From positions 1 to 64,000 of the forward strand of contig NZ_HE578907.1 of the NCBI RefSeq assembly GCF_000321005.1: DNA of 64,000 nt, written 5' to 3'. The notes beneath the pieces were generated by a model. The model ran no database searches, was not told the DNA's origin, and saw only the letters and a list, made by a program, of their open reading frames with translations. A program made the position numbers and the translations under genes. Below, one piece after another: positions 1-7,382 of the stretch; position 1 is the stretch's first letter, and each line of letters starts with the position of its first letter. The stretch is from Anaerococcus senegalensis JC48 (GTDB taxonomy: Bacteria > Bacillota > Clostridia > Tissierellales > Peptoniphilaceae).

Positions 1-26
1 ATTAGGTTAAAACAGTATATTAAATA

Positions 27-142
27 TGTGGTGACGATGGCAGAAGGGATACACCTGTTCCCATACCGAACACAGAAGTTAAGCCTTCTAACGCCGATGG
101 TACTCGGAGGGAGACCTCCCGGGAGACTAGGTAGTTGCCAAA
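27..142 (+). rRNA. rrf: 5S ribosomal RNA
   Basis: The stretch has the usual 5S layout: the conserved CCGAACACAGAAGTTAAG block near the middle and the CGCCGATGGTACT loop-E region, with ends that pair (GTGGTGACGATGG against the 3' TAGTTGCCA side). Length is about 116 nt, normal for the family. A tRNA operon follows directly, so this is probably the 3' end of an rRNA operon whose 16S and 23S genes lie before the window. Ends are approximate by a few bases. Confidence 0.95.
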
Positions 143-150
143 CTTATATA

Positions 151-181
151 ATATCTTCTATTTTTATTAGATAGAAGGTAT
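151..181 (+). other. Hairpin between 5S rRNA and the first tRNA
   Basis: ATATCTTCTAT and ATAGAAGGTAT can form an 11-bp stem (one G.U pair). A run of seven T lies several bases downstream rather than directly after the stem, so this is more likely an rRNA/tRNA processing hairpin than a complete terminator. The tRNA genes that follow have no obvious promoter of their own, which fits read-through. Confidence 0.4.
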
Positions 182-219
182 TTGTATAAGATTTTTTTTA
201 TTATTTTATTGTTTTGGAG

Positions 220-295
220 TGCTTAGGTAGCTCAATGGTGGAGCACCCGGCTGTTAACCGGTAGGTTGTGGGTTCGAGTCCCACCCTGAGCGCCA
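220..295 (+). tRNA. tRNA-Asn (GTT)
   Basis: Full cloverleaf with encoded CCA. The acceptor stem TGCTTAG pairs with CTGAGCG and the anticodon loop reads CTGTTAA, giving GTT. First tRNA after the 5S gene. Confidence 0.95.
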
Positions 296-354
296 ATTAT
301 TATTCTATTAATTGGAATAATTTTAACAAGATGCTCATACTAAGAATACTATAT

Positions 355-431
355 CGCGGGATGGAGCAGCTTGGTGGCTCGTCGGGCTCATAACCCGGAG
401 GTCGTAGGTTCAAATCCTACTCCCGCAACCA
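355..431 (+). tRNA. Initiator tRNA-fMet (CAT)
   Basis: Anticodon CAT. Two initiator hallmarks are visible: the unpaired C1-A72 position (5' CGCGGG against 3' CCCGCAACCA) and the GGG/CCC pairs of the anticodon stem. CCA is encoded. Confidence 0.96.
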
Positions 432-434
432 TGT

Positions 435-511
435 GGCGAAGTAGCTCAGTTGGCTAGAGCATTCGGTTCATACCCGGAGTGTCAAGAGTTCAAGTCTCTT
501 CTTCGCTACCA
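435..511 (+). tRNA. Elongator tRNA-Met (CAT)
   Basis: Anticodon loop TTCATAC gives CAT. The first pair of the acceptor stem is formed, so this is not the initiator. The GGTTCATACCC core matches elongator Met of Firmicutes better than the lysidine tRNA-Ile2. Discriminator base is A and CCA is encoded. Three bases separate it from tRNA-fMet. Confidence 0.88.
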
Positions 512-561
512 TTTTTTATTTTTTATAAGCTCTTAGCTTATTGTATTTGCCTGGAGCTTTT

Positions 562-636
562 GGCTCCATGGTCAAGTGGTTAAGACACCAGCCTCTCACG
601 CTGGTATCCCGGGTTCAAATCCCGGTGGAGTCACCA
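562..636 (+). tRNA. tRNA-Glu (CTC)
   Basis: Acceptor stem GGCTCCA pairs with TGGAGTC. The anticodon loop CTCTCAC gives CTC, reading GAG. CCA is encoded. The adjacent TTC copy differs mainly in the acceptor and anticodon stems. Confidence 0.93.
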
Positions 637-653
637 CGTTTTATTATTTTTAT

Positions 654-728
654 GGCCCTATGGTCAAGCGGTTAAGACATCGCCCTTTCACGGCGGTATC
701 CCGGGTTCAAATCCCGGTAGGGTCACCA
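654..728 (+). tRNA. tRNA-Glu (TTC)
   Basis: Acceptor stem GGCCCTA pairs with TAGGGTC. The anticodon loop CTTTCAC gives TTC, reading GAA. CCA is encoded. Confidence 0.95.
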
Positions 729-732
729 TTTT

Positions 733-808
733 GGAAGTATAGCTCAGTTGGGAGAGCATCTGCCTTACAAGCAGGGGGTCACAGGTTCGAGCCCTGTTAC
801 TTCCACCA
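733..808 (+). tRNA. tRNA-Val (TAC)
   Basis: Acceptor stem GGAAGTA pairs with TACTTCC. The anticodon loop CTTACAA gives TAC. CCA is encoded. It lies four bases after tRNA-Glu(TTC). Confidence 0.95.
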
Positions 809-819
809 ATTATCTTTGT

Positions 820-896
820 GGCTTAGTAGTTCAGTTGGTTAGAATGCTGCCCTGTCACGGCAGAGGTCGTGGGTTCGAATCCCATCTAAGTCGCCA
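820..896 (+). tRNA. tRNA-Asp (GTC)
   Basis: Acceptor stem GGCTTAG pairs with CTAAGTC. The anticodon loop CTGTCAC gives GTC, and discriminator G with CCA is encoded. Confidence 0.95.
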
Positions 897-945
897 TTGC
901 CTTTAAGGCTATTATAGGATTTGGATTTCAGATGAGATCCAATTT

Positions 946-1021
946 GCTGATGTAGCTCAATTGGTAGAGCAATTGATTTGTAATCAATAGGTTGTAGGTT
1001 CAAGTCCTATCATCAGCTCCA
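946..1021 (+). tRNA. tRNA-Thr (TGT)
   Basis: Acceptor stem GCTGATG pairs with CATCAGC. The anticodon loop TTTGTAA gives TGT. CCA is encoded. A small hairpin (TTGGAT/ATCCAA, 921-942) precedes it. Confidence 0.95.
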
Positions 1022-1108
1022 TATTAAAGCTTTGCTTTGATATTATAATTTTTCATATTTACTTAAATAAACGGGAAGATGTTTTAAACTTTCATAAATT
1101 TTCTTCCC
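1021..1108 (+). other. Two spacer hairpins between tRNA-Thr and tRNA-Gly
   Basis: ATATTAAAGC (from 1021) pairs with GCTTTGATAT. Further on, GGGAAGA (1073-1079) pairs with TCTTCCC (1102-1108). Neither is followed directly by a long T run, so I read them as processing hairpins or weak attenuators inside the tRNA transcript. Confidence 0.35.
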
Positions 1109-1118
1109 ACAAATATAT

Positions 1119-1193
1119 GCGGAAGTGGCTCAGTGGTAGAGTATCGCCTTGCCAAGGCGAGGGTCGCGGGTTCGAATCCCGTCTTCCGCTCCA
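1119..1193 (+). tRNA. tRNA-Gly (GCC)
   Basis: Acceptor stem GCGGAAG pairs with CTTCCGC. The anticodon loop TTGCCAA gives GCC. CCA is encoded. Confidence 0.95.
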
Positions 1194-1205
1194 ATAATGT
1201 TTTTT

Positions 1206-1279
1206 GCGGGTGTAGCTCAGTGGTAGAGCCCCAGCCTTCCAAGCTGGTTGCGAGGGTCCGATTCCCTTCACCCGCTCCA
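1206..1279 (+). tRNA. tRNA-Gly (TCC)
   Basis: Acceptor stem GCGGGTG pairs with CACCCGC. The anticodon loop CTTCCAA gives TCC. CCA is encoded. It is the last tRNA before a terminator. Confidence 0.95.
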
Positions 1280-1285
1280 AATTTA

Positions 1286-1323
1286 AAAACTTATGAGCTG
1301 ATTAAAGTTCGTAAGTTTTTTTA
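1286..1323 (+). terminator. Rho-independent terminator of the rRNA/tRNA operon
   Basis: AAAACTTATGAGCT pairs with AGTTCGTAAGTTTT over 14 bp with two G.U pairs, followed by a T run. It closes the operon that ends with tRNA-Gly(TCC). Confidence 0.85.
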
Positions 1324-1399
1324 TGTGAATATTTAATTTATTTATATTAGAGATTAATTAAATAAATTTTTATACAATTTCTTTTTATTTTTTTTATTT

Positions 1400-1420
1400 T
1401 ATGGTACAATATATACCATA
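1400..1420 (+). promoter_or_regulatory. Putative extended -10 promoter of the tRNA-Arg cluster, inside an inverted repeat
   Basis: TG-G-TACAAT (1402-1410) is an extended -10 element lying between a terminator and tRNA-Arg(TCT). It sits inside the inverted repeat TATGGTA/TACCATA (1400-1420). No convincing -35 box is seen, so the call rests on the extended -10 and on position. Confidence 0.4.
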
Positions 1421-1472
1421 GTAGAAATTGATATTTAATAAACTACTATTAAAAATTGTTTTATATTAATGT

Positions 1473-1549
<77 letters not shown>

Positions 1550-1574
1550 AAATATCTTTATAAATTTTTAATGT

Positions 1575-1651
<77 letters not shown>

Positions 1652-1667
1652 TATTTTTAAATTTTGA

Positions 1668-1744
1668 GCGGTATTAGCTCAGTTGGATAGAGCGACTGGC
1701 TACGGACCAGTAGGCCTGGGGTTCGAATCCTCAATGCCGCGCCA
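1668..1744 (+). tRNA. tRNA-Arg (ACG), copy 1
   Basis: Acceptor stem GCGGTAT pairs with ATGCCGC. The anticodon loop CTACGGA gives ACG, which needs A34-to-inosine editing by TadA (encoded at 23062). Identical over 77 nt to the copy at 9170-9246. Confidence 0.96.
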
Positions 1745-1748
1745 TTTT

Positions 1749-1777
1749 GATCTTTAGTTTTCTAAAGATCTTTTTTT
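1749..1777 (+). terminator. Terminator of the tRNA-Arg cluster
   Basis: GATCTTTAG pairs perfectly with CTAAAGATC around a TTTT loop, followed by seven T. It lies directly after tRNA-Arg(ACG). Confidence 0.92.
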
Positions 1778-1802
1778 GTATATTTTTTTGTATTTTGAAT
1801 AT

Positions 1803-1834
1803 AAAAAAAGCACAAATTTTATTGTTTGTGCTTT
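1803..1834 (-). terminator. Terminator of the araC-B3/B4 transcript
   Basis: On the minus strand AAAGCACAAA pairs with TTTGTGCTTT and is followed by a T run (the A run at 1803-1809 on plus). It lies 15 bases past the stop codon of the B3/B4-domain gene. Confidence 0.88.
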
Positions 1835-1848
1835 GATATTATTTTATT

Positions 1849-2553
1849 TTATTTTATTTCTACACTTGGATTGTCTTTTGTTATGAAGTGAATTTCAACA
1901 TTTCCTTCTAAATGATTTTCTAGATTTTCTGCTAGATAGTTAATTGCATTTCTTAAGTCTTCTTTTCTTTCTGTATCTAGATTTTCCATAAAGAGTATGG
2001 CATTTTTTGTTTGATCTGTAATCATTGTTCTTTGACCATCTCTCCAATTAAAACATCTACAAACTGCACCTTTATCATCTCTATAACATAATTCACCTTC
2101 TAGTGTTGGTGAGTTTTTGTCATCACCTATAGCTTGGAAAGGATCGTCTCCTTCAGTTATTTCAAGTTTTAAGTCTCCTACAAATTTATCAATATCTTCA
2201 GCTCCACATGGAAGAGCATAGTTTAAAGAAGTAGCATTGTAAATATCAACTAGTGGATTTATACTTCCTACATCTTTATCTTTTGAAACTCTTTTTAGTA
2301 GTGCTTCTATTGAGCAACGAGCTCCTTTTTTTGTTTTAAATTTACGAAATGCATCTCTCCAAACTTTTATAACTGGATTTTCGCTAAAAACTGGTTTTGT
2401 AAGATAGTCTAATGCTTTTTCGTTTGCATCATCAAGTTTATCTCTTATTTCTCTGTTTGATTTTTCTTCCATTTTTATATCTTTAAATAAGATAAGTCCA
2501 ATTTCAGCTTCAGGAAATAATTCCCAAAATGATTCACTTGCTATAAACTCCAT
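1849..2553 (-). CDS. B3/B4 tRNA-binding domain protein (PheT-like, free-standing)
   Basis: This 234-residue protein looks like the B3/B4 editing module of the phenylalanyl-tRNA synthetase beta chain without the rest of the enzyme. Family-typical stretches are GARCSIEALLKR (about 77-88), PLVDIYNATSLNYALPCGAED and the later GEVLYRD-like GELCYRDDKG. Stand-alone members are thought to act in trans on mischarged tRNA or on modified amino acids, but the substrate cannot be read from sequence. An AAGGAG site sits five bases before the ATG. The gene starts 23 bases after the stop of the AraC-type regulator and probably shares its transcript. Confidence 0.82.
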   Translation of the reverse strand: MEFIASESFWELFPEAEIGLILFKDIKMEEKSNREIRDKLDDANEKALDYLTKPVFSENPVIKVWRDAFRKFKTKKGARCSIEALLKRVSKDKDVGSINPLVDIYNATSLNYALPCGAEDIDKFVGDLKLEITEGDDPFQAIGDDKNSPTLEGELCYRDDKGAVCRCFNWRDGQRTMITDQTKNAILFMENLDTERKEDLRNAINYLAENLENHLEGNVEIHFITKDNPSVEIK

Positions 2554-2576
2554 ATTAACTCCTTTTCATAATTTAC

Positions 2577-3839
2577 TTATATTATATTTCCTTCAGAATC
2601 TTGGTAATTTATACTTGACCTAAATTTATTAGGTGATATACCAGTAAGCCTACCAAATGATCTTTGGAAGGTTCTAGTAGAATTGTACCCGACTTTCATT
2701 GCTACATCTATGATTTTTAGATCAGTTGTCTTTAATAATTCACATGCTTTAGAAATTCTAAGCTCATCTAAGTATTCATAGAAGTTTTTTTCAAATTGAA
2801 AATATATAAGCCTATTGACTTCAGATGTTGAGATTCCAAAAGTTTTAGCAACTTTTCCAATAGTTAAGTTTGCATCATTAAAGTTATTTATTTCGTAGTT
2901 TACAACATCAACTAACAATTTTTGCTCTGATTGTTTTAGACTCATTTGTTTTATATTGTAGTATTTCTTAAATTCACCAGGTTTTATTCCTTCTGTGCTT
3001 TCAAAAATTTTTGTAAAATGAGAGGAGTCTGTATAACCAACACTTTTAGCTATTTCAGTCAAACTTTTGTCTGAAAACATGAGTAGGTCAATTGCTTTTG
3101 AAAATCTAATCCTATTTAAAAGTTCAGTAAAAGTAAAACCAGTATTTTCATCTATATATTTTGTTAAAGTCGATTTGCTGATGAAAAAAGTTGATGATAG
3201 TCTGTCTAAGGTAAGTTTTTCGCTCATATGAGAATAAATATACCTAAGAATTTGATTGATTTTTACTTGCTGATCAAAACTTATATCTGTTTTAATTTTA
3301 CATTTATTTTCGAATCTTAAAAATTTAATTAAAATTCTAATAATAGATGATATAAGAAATTCATCTGAATATTCTTTTTTTGTAATCTCTTCTTGGTAGG
3401 AATCATTACCTACTTCGTCTTTAATTTCAATAAAAGAACTTTCCATATTATAATATGATTCATTATCAAGAATTTTTATAGGATTTTTGGATAAAAATTC
3501 TATTGAATTTATTTGATTTTTCCTAAAATTACAAATATTTCTTAAATCATCATTAATTATTTGAAAATTATATACAATTTTATAAAATTCTAAATCTTCA
3601 GTAACATCAGTTATTGTTGTAATATCCCATGGTAATATTGAAATCATAGTGTTTTTTTCAATAAGATATTCAACTCCATTGATCATAAATTTACCCTTAC
3701 CTCTTTTAATTAAAAGAAGTCTTGCCGTACTGTGTATAAGGGTAGTAGTAGATTTATCTTGAAATTCAACTTCAAAACTACAAATCTTTGACAAGTCTGA
3801 AATTGTAGAAATTTTGGTTTGTATATTACTTATAACCAT
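2577..3839 (-). CDS. AraC-family regulator with tandem HTH domains
   Basis: A predicted transcription factor of 420 residues. The N-terminal part (about 25-95) resembles the cupin sensor of AraC proteins. It is followed by two separate AraC DNA-binding domains, about 190-295 (with SLTEIAKSVGYTDSSHFTKIF) and about 305-415 (with KIIDVAMKVGYNSTRTFQRSF). Usual AraC proteins are near 290 residues with one such domain. It is divergent from arcA across 270 bases, so control of the arginine deiminase operon is the natural hypothesis, possibly with arginine as effector; this is inferred from position. The start is the ATG at 3839: AGAGG lies six bases upstream, whereas the in-frame TTG at 3845 would abut that site. 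Confidence 0.85.
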   Translation of the reverse strand: MVISNIQTKISTISDLSKICSFEVEFQDKSTTTLIHSTARLLLIKRGKGKFMINGVEYLIEKNTMISILPWDITTITDVTEDLEFYKIVYNFQIINDDLRNICNFRKNQINSIEFLSKNPIKILDNESYYNMESSFIEIKDEVGNDSYQEEITKKEYSDEFLISSIIRILIKFLRFENKCKIKTDISFDQQVKINQILRYIYSHMSEKLTLDRLSSTFFISKSTLTKYIDENTGFTFTELLNRIRFSKAIDLLMFSDKSLTEIAKSVGYTDSSHFTKIFESTEGIKPGEFKKYYNIKQMSLKQSEQKLLVDVVNYEINNFNDANLTIGKVAKTFGISTSEVNRLIYFQFEKNFYEYLDELRISKACELLKTTDLKIIDVAMKVGYNSTRTFQRSFGRLTGISPNKFRSSINYQDSEGNII

Positions 3840-3925
3840 AAACAACCTCTTTATATAAATATTCTATACTTATATTATATAGTATTTTGGTCGAGATTAC
3901 TAATTTTAAGCCGTTTATTAATAAA

Positions 3926-4050
3926 TTTTCATAATTTAGTGTATGAAAATCTTTTCATTTAAATAGAGAATACAATAAAGTATGTAAAATTTGTCGCGAA
4001 ATTTATATTTAAAAGTGTATACTATTAATGTAAACGATATTAGTGCTAAT
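3926..4050 (+). promoter_or_regulatory. Divergent araC/arcA control region
   Basis: The spacer holds three alternating heptamers, TTTTCAT (3926-3932), ATGAAAA (3943-3949) and TTTTCAT (3952-3958), and a second inverted repeat ATTAG-TG-CTAAT (4039-4050). The likely arcA -10 box is TATACT (4018-4023). No good -35 box stands 16-18 bases before it, which would fit activator-dependent transcription. No ARG-box or Crp/Fnr-like site was recognised. Confidence 0.45.
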
Positions 4051-4117
4051 TAATAGTTAGAAAATAACATAATAAACTTATATTAAGCACTGTGTTTTAT
4101 ATATTTTAGGAGGAAGC

Positions 4118-5344
4118 ATGACAAGTATACAAGTAACAAGTGAGATTAAACCACTTAAAAAAGTTTTGGTACACAGACCAGGTGAAGAATTATTAAATTT
4201 AACACCATCTACTCTAGAAGAATTATTGTTCGATGATATACCAGATTTAAAATCTGCTCAAGAAGAACATGACAGATTCACAGATATCATGAGAGACAAT
4301 GGTGTAGAAGTTGTTTATCTTGAAGATTTAATGGCTGAAACATTAGATGCTAATGATGGATTAAGAGAAACTTTCTTAGAAGAATATTTAAGTGAAACAG
4401 GTTGTGAAGATAAGGATATTCTAGCTAAAGCTAAAGAATATTTAGAAAAAATTGAAGATACAAAAGAATTTGTTGAAAAAACAATGGCTGGTTTAACATT
4501 AAAAGAACTAGGTCTATTTACAGAAGAAGATCTTCATGAAATGGTGGTAGGACAATCATACCTAGCAATTAATCCAATGCCAAATCTTTACTTTACAAGA
4601 GATCCATTCTCATCAGTAGGAAATGGTGCAGTAATTAATAAAATGTATTCTGTAACAAGAAACAGAGAAACAATCTACTGTGACTATATCTTTAGATTCC
4701 ATCCAGAATATAAAGAAGTTCCAGATCTTTATGGTAGAAAAAATGAATTCCATATTGAAGGTGGAGATACATTCAATGGTAATGAAAATACATTATTAAT
4801 TGGTATTTCTCAAAGAACTCAATACGATGCTATCAAAGTATTAGCTAAAAATTTATTCTTTGGTGATGTTGAAAACAAAATTGAAAAAATCTATGCATTA
4901 AAAATTGATGAAAATAGAGCTTTCATGCACTTAGATACAGTATTTACACAAATTGATTATGATGCTTTCACATACCATCCTGCAATTATCAAAGAAATGG
5001 AAGTTAAAATCATAACAAAAGATGAAGAAAATAATGATTTACACATTGAAACAGCATCAGGAAAATTAGATGAAATCTTAGCAGAAGCTTTAGGAATTGA
5101 AAAAGTTCGTCTAATTCCATGTGGTGGTGGAGATCCAATAGCTGCAGAAAGAGAGCAATGGAATGATGGATCAAACACATTAACACTTGCTCCAGGAAAA
5201 GTTTTAGTTTATAAGAGAAACACTGTAACTAATGAAGTACTAAGAAAAGAAGGAATTGAAGTGCTTGAATTGGAAGCATCAAACTTAACAGTAGGTCGTG
5301 GTGGTCCAAGATGTATGTCAATGCCTTTAGAAAGAGAATTATAA
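4118..5344 (+). CDS. arcA: Arginine deiminase
   Basis: Hydrolyses L-arginine to citrulline and ammonia, the first step of the arginine deiminase pathway, in the cytoplasm. Length (408) is normal. The family motifs are all present: FTRDPFSS (near 160), HIEGGDTF (near 211), MHLDTVFT (near 269) and the C-terminal GRGGPRCMSMPL with the catalytic cysteine near 399. The Asp, Glu, His and Cys expected of the active site are conserved. A strong AGGAGG site precedes the ATG. It is first in the order arcA-arcB-arcC-transporter, with a terminator after the transporter, so the four genes probably form one operon. Confidence 0.97.
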   Translation: MTSIQVTSEIKPLKKVLVHRPGEELLNLTPSTLEELLFDDIPDLKSAQEEHDRFTDIMRDNGVEVVYLEDLMAETLDANDGLRETFLEEYLSETGCEDKDILAKAKEYLEKIEDTKEFVEKTMAGLTLKELGLFTEEDLHEMVVGQSYLAINPMPNLYFTRDPFSSVGNGAVINKMYSVTRNRETIYCDYIFRFHPEYKEVPDLYGRKNEFHIEGGDTFNGNENTLLIGISQRTQYDAIKVLAKNLFFGDVENKIEKIYALKIDENRAFMHLDTVFTQIDYDAFTYHPAIIKEMEVKIITKDEENNDLHIETASGKLDEILAEALGIEKVRLIPCGGGDPIAAEREQWNDGSNTLTLAPGKVLVYKRNTVTNEVLRKEGIEVLELEASNLTVGRGGPRCMSMPLEREL

Positions 5345-5402
5345 GAAGTAAGTTAGTCACTAAAAATTAATATTGAAAAACAAAAATTAAGGAGATAACA
5401 AT

Positions 5403-6407
5403 ATGCCAGTAAATTTACAAGGACAAAGTATATTAGGATTAAAATTCCTATCAGAAGATCAAATTAAATACCTAATAGATCTAGGTGAACAATTCAAAAA
5501 ATTAAAAATGACAAGAACACCTCATAAATATCTAGAAGGAAAAAATATAGTATTATTATTTGAAAAAACTTCAACAAGAACTCGTTGTTCATTTGAAGTA
5601 GCTGGAATGGACTTAGGAATGGGAGTAACATACCTAGATCCAGGTTCAAGTCAAATGGGACACAAAGAATCAATCGAAGATACAGCAAAAGTATTGGGAA
5701 GATTCTATGATGGAATTGAATACAGAGGATTTGACCAAGAATTAGTTGAAAAATTAGCTGAACATTCAGGAGTACCTGTATGGAATGGTCTAACAGATGA
5801 ATTCCACCCAACACAAATGATAGCTGATATGCTAACAATCAAAGAAAACTTTGGTTACCTAAAAGGACTTAACTTTGTATTCATGGGTGATTGCAGAAAC
5901 AACGTAAGTAACTCATTAATGGTAGCTTGCGCTAAACTTGGAATCAACTACACAGGTTGTGGTCCAAAAGAATTATGGGCAGATGATAAATTAGTTGAAG
6001 AAGCTAAAGAATTTGCAAAAGTTCACGGATCAAAAGTAGAATTTACAGAAGATGTAGAAGAAGCAGCAAAAGGCGCTCATGCAGTTTATACTGATATTTG
6101 GGTATCAATGGGAGAACCAAAAGAAGTTTGGGAAAAGAGAATTGAAATTCTTCACCCATACCAAGTAAACCAAAAAGTTATGGACTTAGCAGATGACGAT
6201 GCTATATTCTTACATTGTCTACCATCATTCCACGATCTTGAAACAACAACAGGAAAAGACGTGAAAGAAAAATTCGGAGACAAATACGATCTTGACGGAA
6301 TGGAAGTTAAAGACGATGTATTCTTAGGAAAACAAAGTAAAGTATTTGATCAAGCAGAAAACAGAATGCATACAATCAAGGCTATTATGTATGCAACATT
6401 AAAATAG
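5403..6407 (+). CDS. arcB: Ornithine carbamoyltransferase (catabolic type by context)
   Basis: Converts citrulline and phosphate to ornithine and carbamoyl phosphate, the second step of arginine deimination. The carbamoyl-phosphate loop STRTRC lies near residue 57, the HPTQ motif near 138 and HCLPSFHD near 275 (usual form HCLPAFHD, with the conserved cysteine kept). Length (334) matches catabolic enzymes. It starts 58 bases after arcA with an AAGGAG site. Catabolic rather than biosynthetic use is inferred from the operon. Confidence 0.96.
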   Translation: MPVNLQGQSILGLKFLSEDQIKYLIDLGEQFKKLKMTRTPHKYLEGKNIVLLFEKTSTRTRCSFEVAGMDLGMGVTYLDPGSSQMGHKESIEDTAKVLGRFYDGIEYRGFDQELVEKLAEHSGVPVWNGLTDEFHPTQMIADMLTIKENFGYLKGLNFVFMGDCRNNVSNSLMVACAKLGINYTGCGPKELWADDKLVEEAKEFAKVHGSKVEFTEDVEEAAKGAHAVYTDIWVSMGEPKEVWEKRIEILHPYQVNQKVMDLADDDAIFLHCLPSFHDLETTTGKDVKEKFGDKYDLDGMEVKDDVFLGKQSKVFDQAENRMHTIKAIMYATLK

Positions 6408-6437
6408 TAAAAAATAAAATAGTAAATAGGATAACAA

Positions 6438-7373
6438 ATGACAAAAAAAAGATTAGTTATCGCTCTCGGGGGTAATGCTTTAGGCAATACCCCTGCTGAG
6501 CAATTAGAATTAGTAAAAAAAACAGCAAAAACAATAGTTGATTTATCAGAAAACTACGACATAGCAGTAGGACATGGAAATGGTCCACAAGTAGGAATGA
6601 TAAATAATGCAATGGAATTTTCAGCAAACAAGGGTGGAGATACTCCTGAAATGCCATTTCCAGAATGTGGAGCTATGAGCCAAGGTTATATTGGATATCA
6701 TTTATCACAATCTATAAGAAATGAATTAAAAAATAGAAATAAAGATTCAGAAATTGCTTGTGTTGTTACTCAAGTAATGGTTGATGAAAATGATGAGGCT
6801 TTCAATAAACCAACAAAACCAATTGGAAGTTTCTTAACAAAAGAAGAAGCAGAAGCGAAACAAAAAGAAAATGGTTATGAATATGTTGAAGATGCAGGAA
6901 GAGGATATAGAAGAGTTGTAGCTAGTCCAATTCCTAAAGAAATAATTGAAATCAATATTGTAGAAAATTTGGTTAATAACGGTAACATAGTAATAACAGT
7001 CGGTGGAGGTGGTGTGCCAGTAATCGAAACAGAAGAAGGATTAGAAGGTGTGCCAGCTGTAATAGATAAAGATAGATCTTCTGCATTACTAGCACAAGAG
7101 CTAAATGCTGATATGTTAGTAATCTTAACAGCAGTAGATAGAGTTATGATAAATTACAACAAACCAAATCAAGAAGAAATAGAAGAAATGACTGTTGAAG
7201 AAGCTAAAAAGTATATTGAAGAAGGACATTTTGCACCTGGTTCAATGTTACCAAAAGTAGAAGCTTGTTTAGAATTTGTTGAAAAATCAGACAAAGGTCG
7301 TGCACTTATAACATCTTTAGAAAAAGCAGCTGAAGCCTTAGAAGGAAAGACAGGAACTATAATTAAAAAATAG
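6438..7373 (+). CDS. arcC: Carbamate kinase
   Basis: Transfers phosphate from carbamoyl phosphate to ADP, giving ATP plus carbamate; this is the energy-yielding step of the pathway. It is an amino-acid-kinase-fold protein of normal length (311). Visible motifs are ALGGNALG at the N-terminus, HGNGPQVG near 46, TVGGGGVPV near 190, DKDRSSALLA and the C-terminal PGSMLPKVEA. It begins 30 bases after arcB and 9 bases before the transporter gene. Confidence 0.97.
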   Translation: MTKKRLVIALGGNALGNTPAEQLELVKKTAKTIVDLSENYDIAVGHGNGPQVGMINNAMEFSANKGGDTPEMPFPECGAMSQGYIGYHLSQSIRNELKNRNKDSEIACVVTQVMVDENDEAFNKPTKPIGSFLTKEEAEAKQKENGYEYVEDAGRGYRRVVASPIPKEIIEINIVENLVNNGNIVITVGGGGVPVIETEEGLEGVPAVIDKDRSSALLAQELNADMLVILTAVDRVMINYNKPNQEEIEEMTVEEAKKYIEEGHFAPGSMLPKVEACLEFVEKSDKGRALITSLEKAAEALEGKTGTIIKK

Positions 7374-7382
7374 GAGAATACT

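Noticed and set aside
3979-4000. Sequence around TTTGTCGCGAAA as an operator before arcA
   Set aside because: Only the central TCGCGA is palindromic; the flanks mismatch when read outward.
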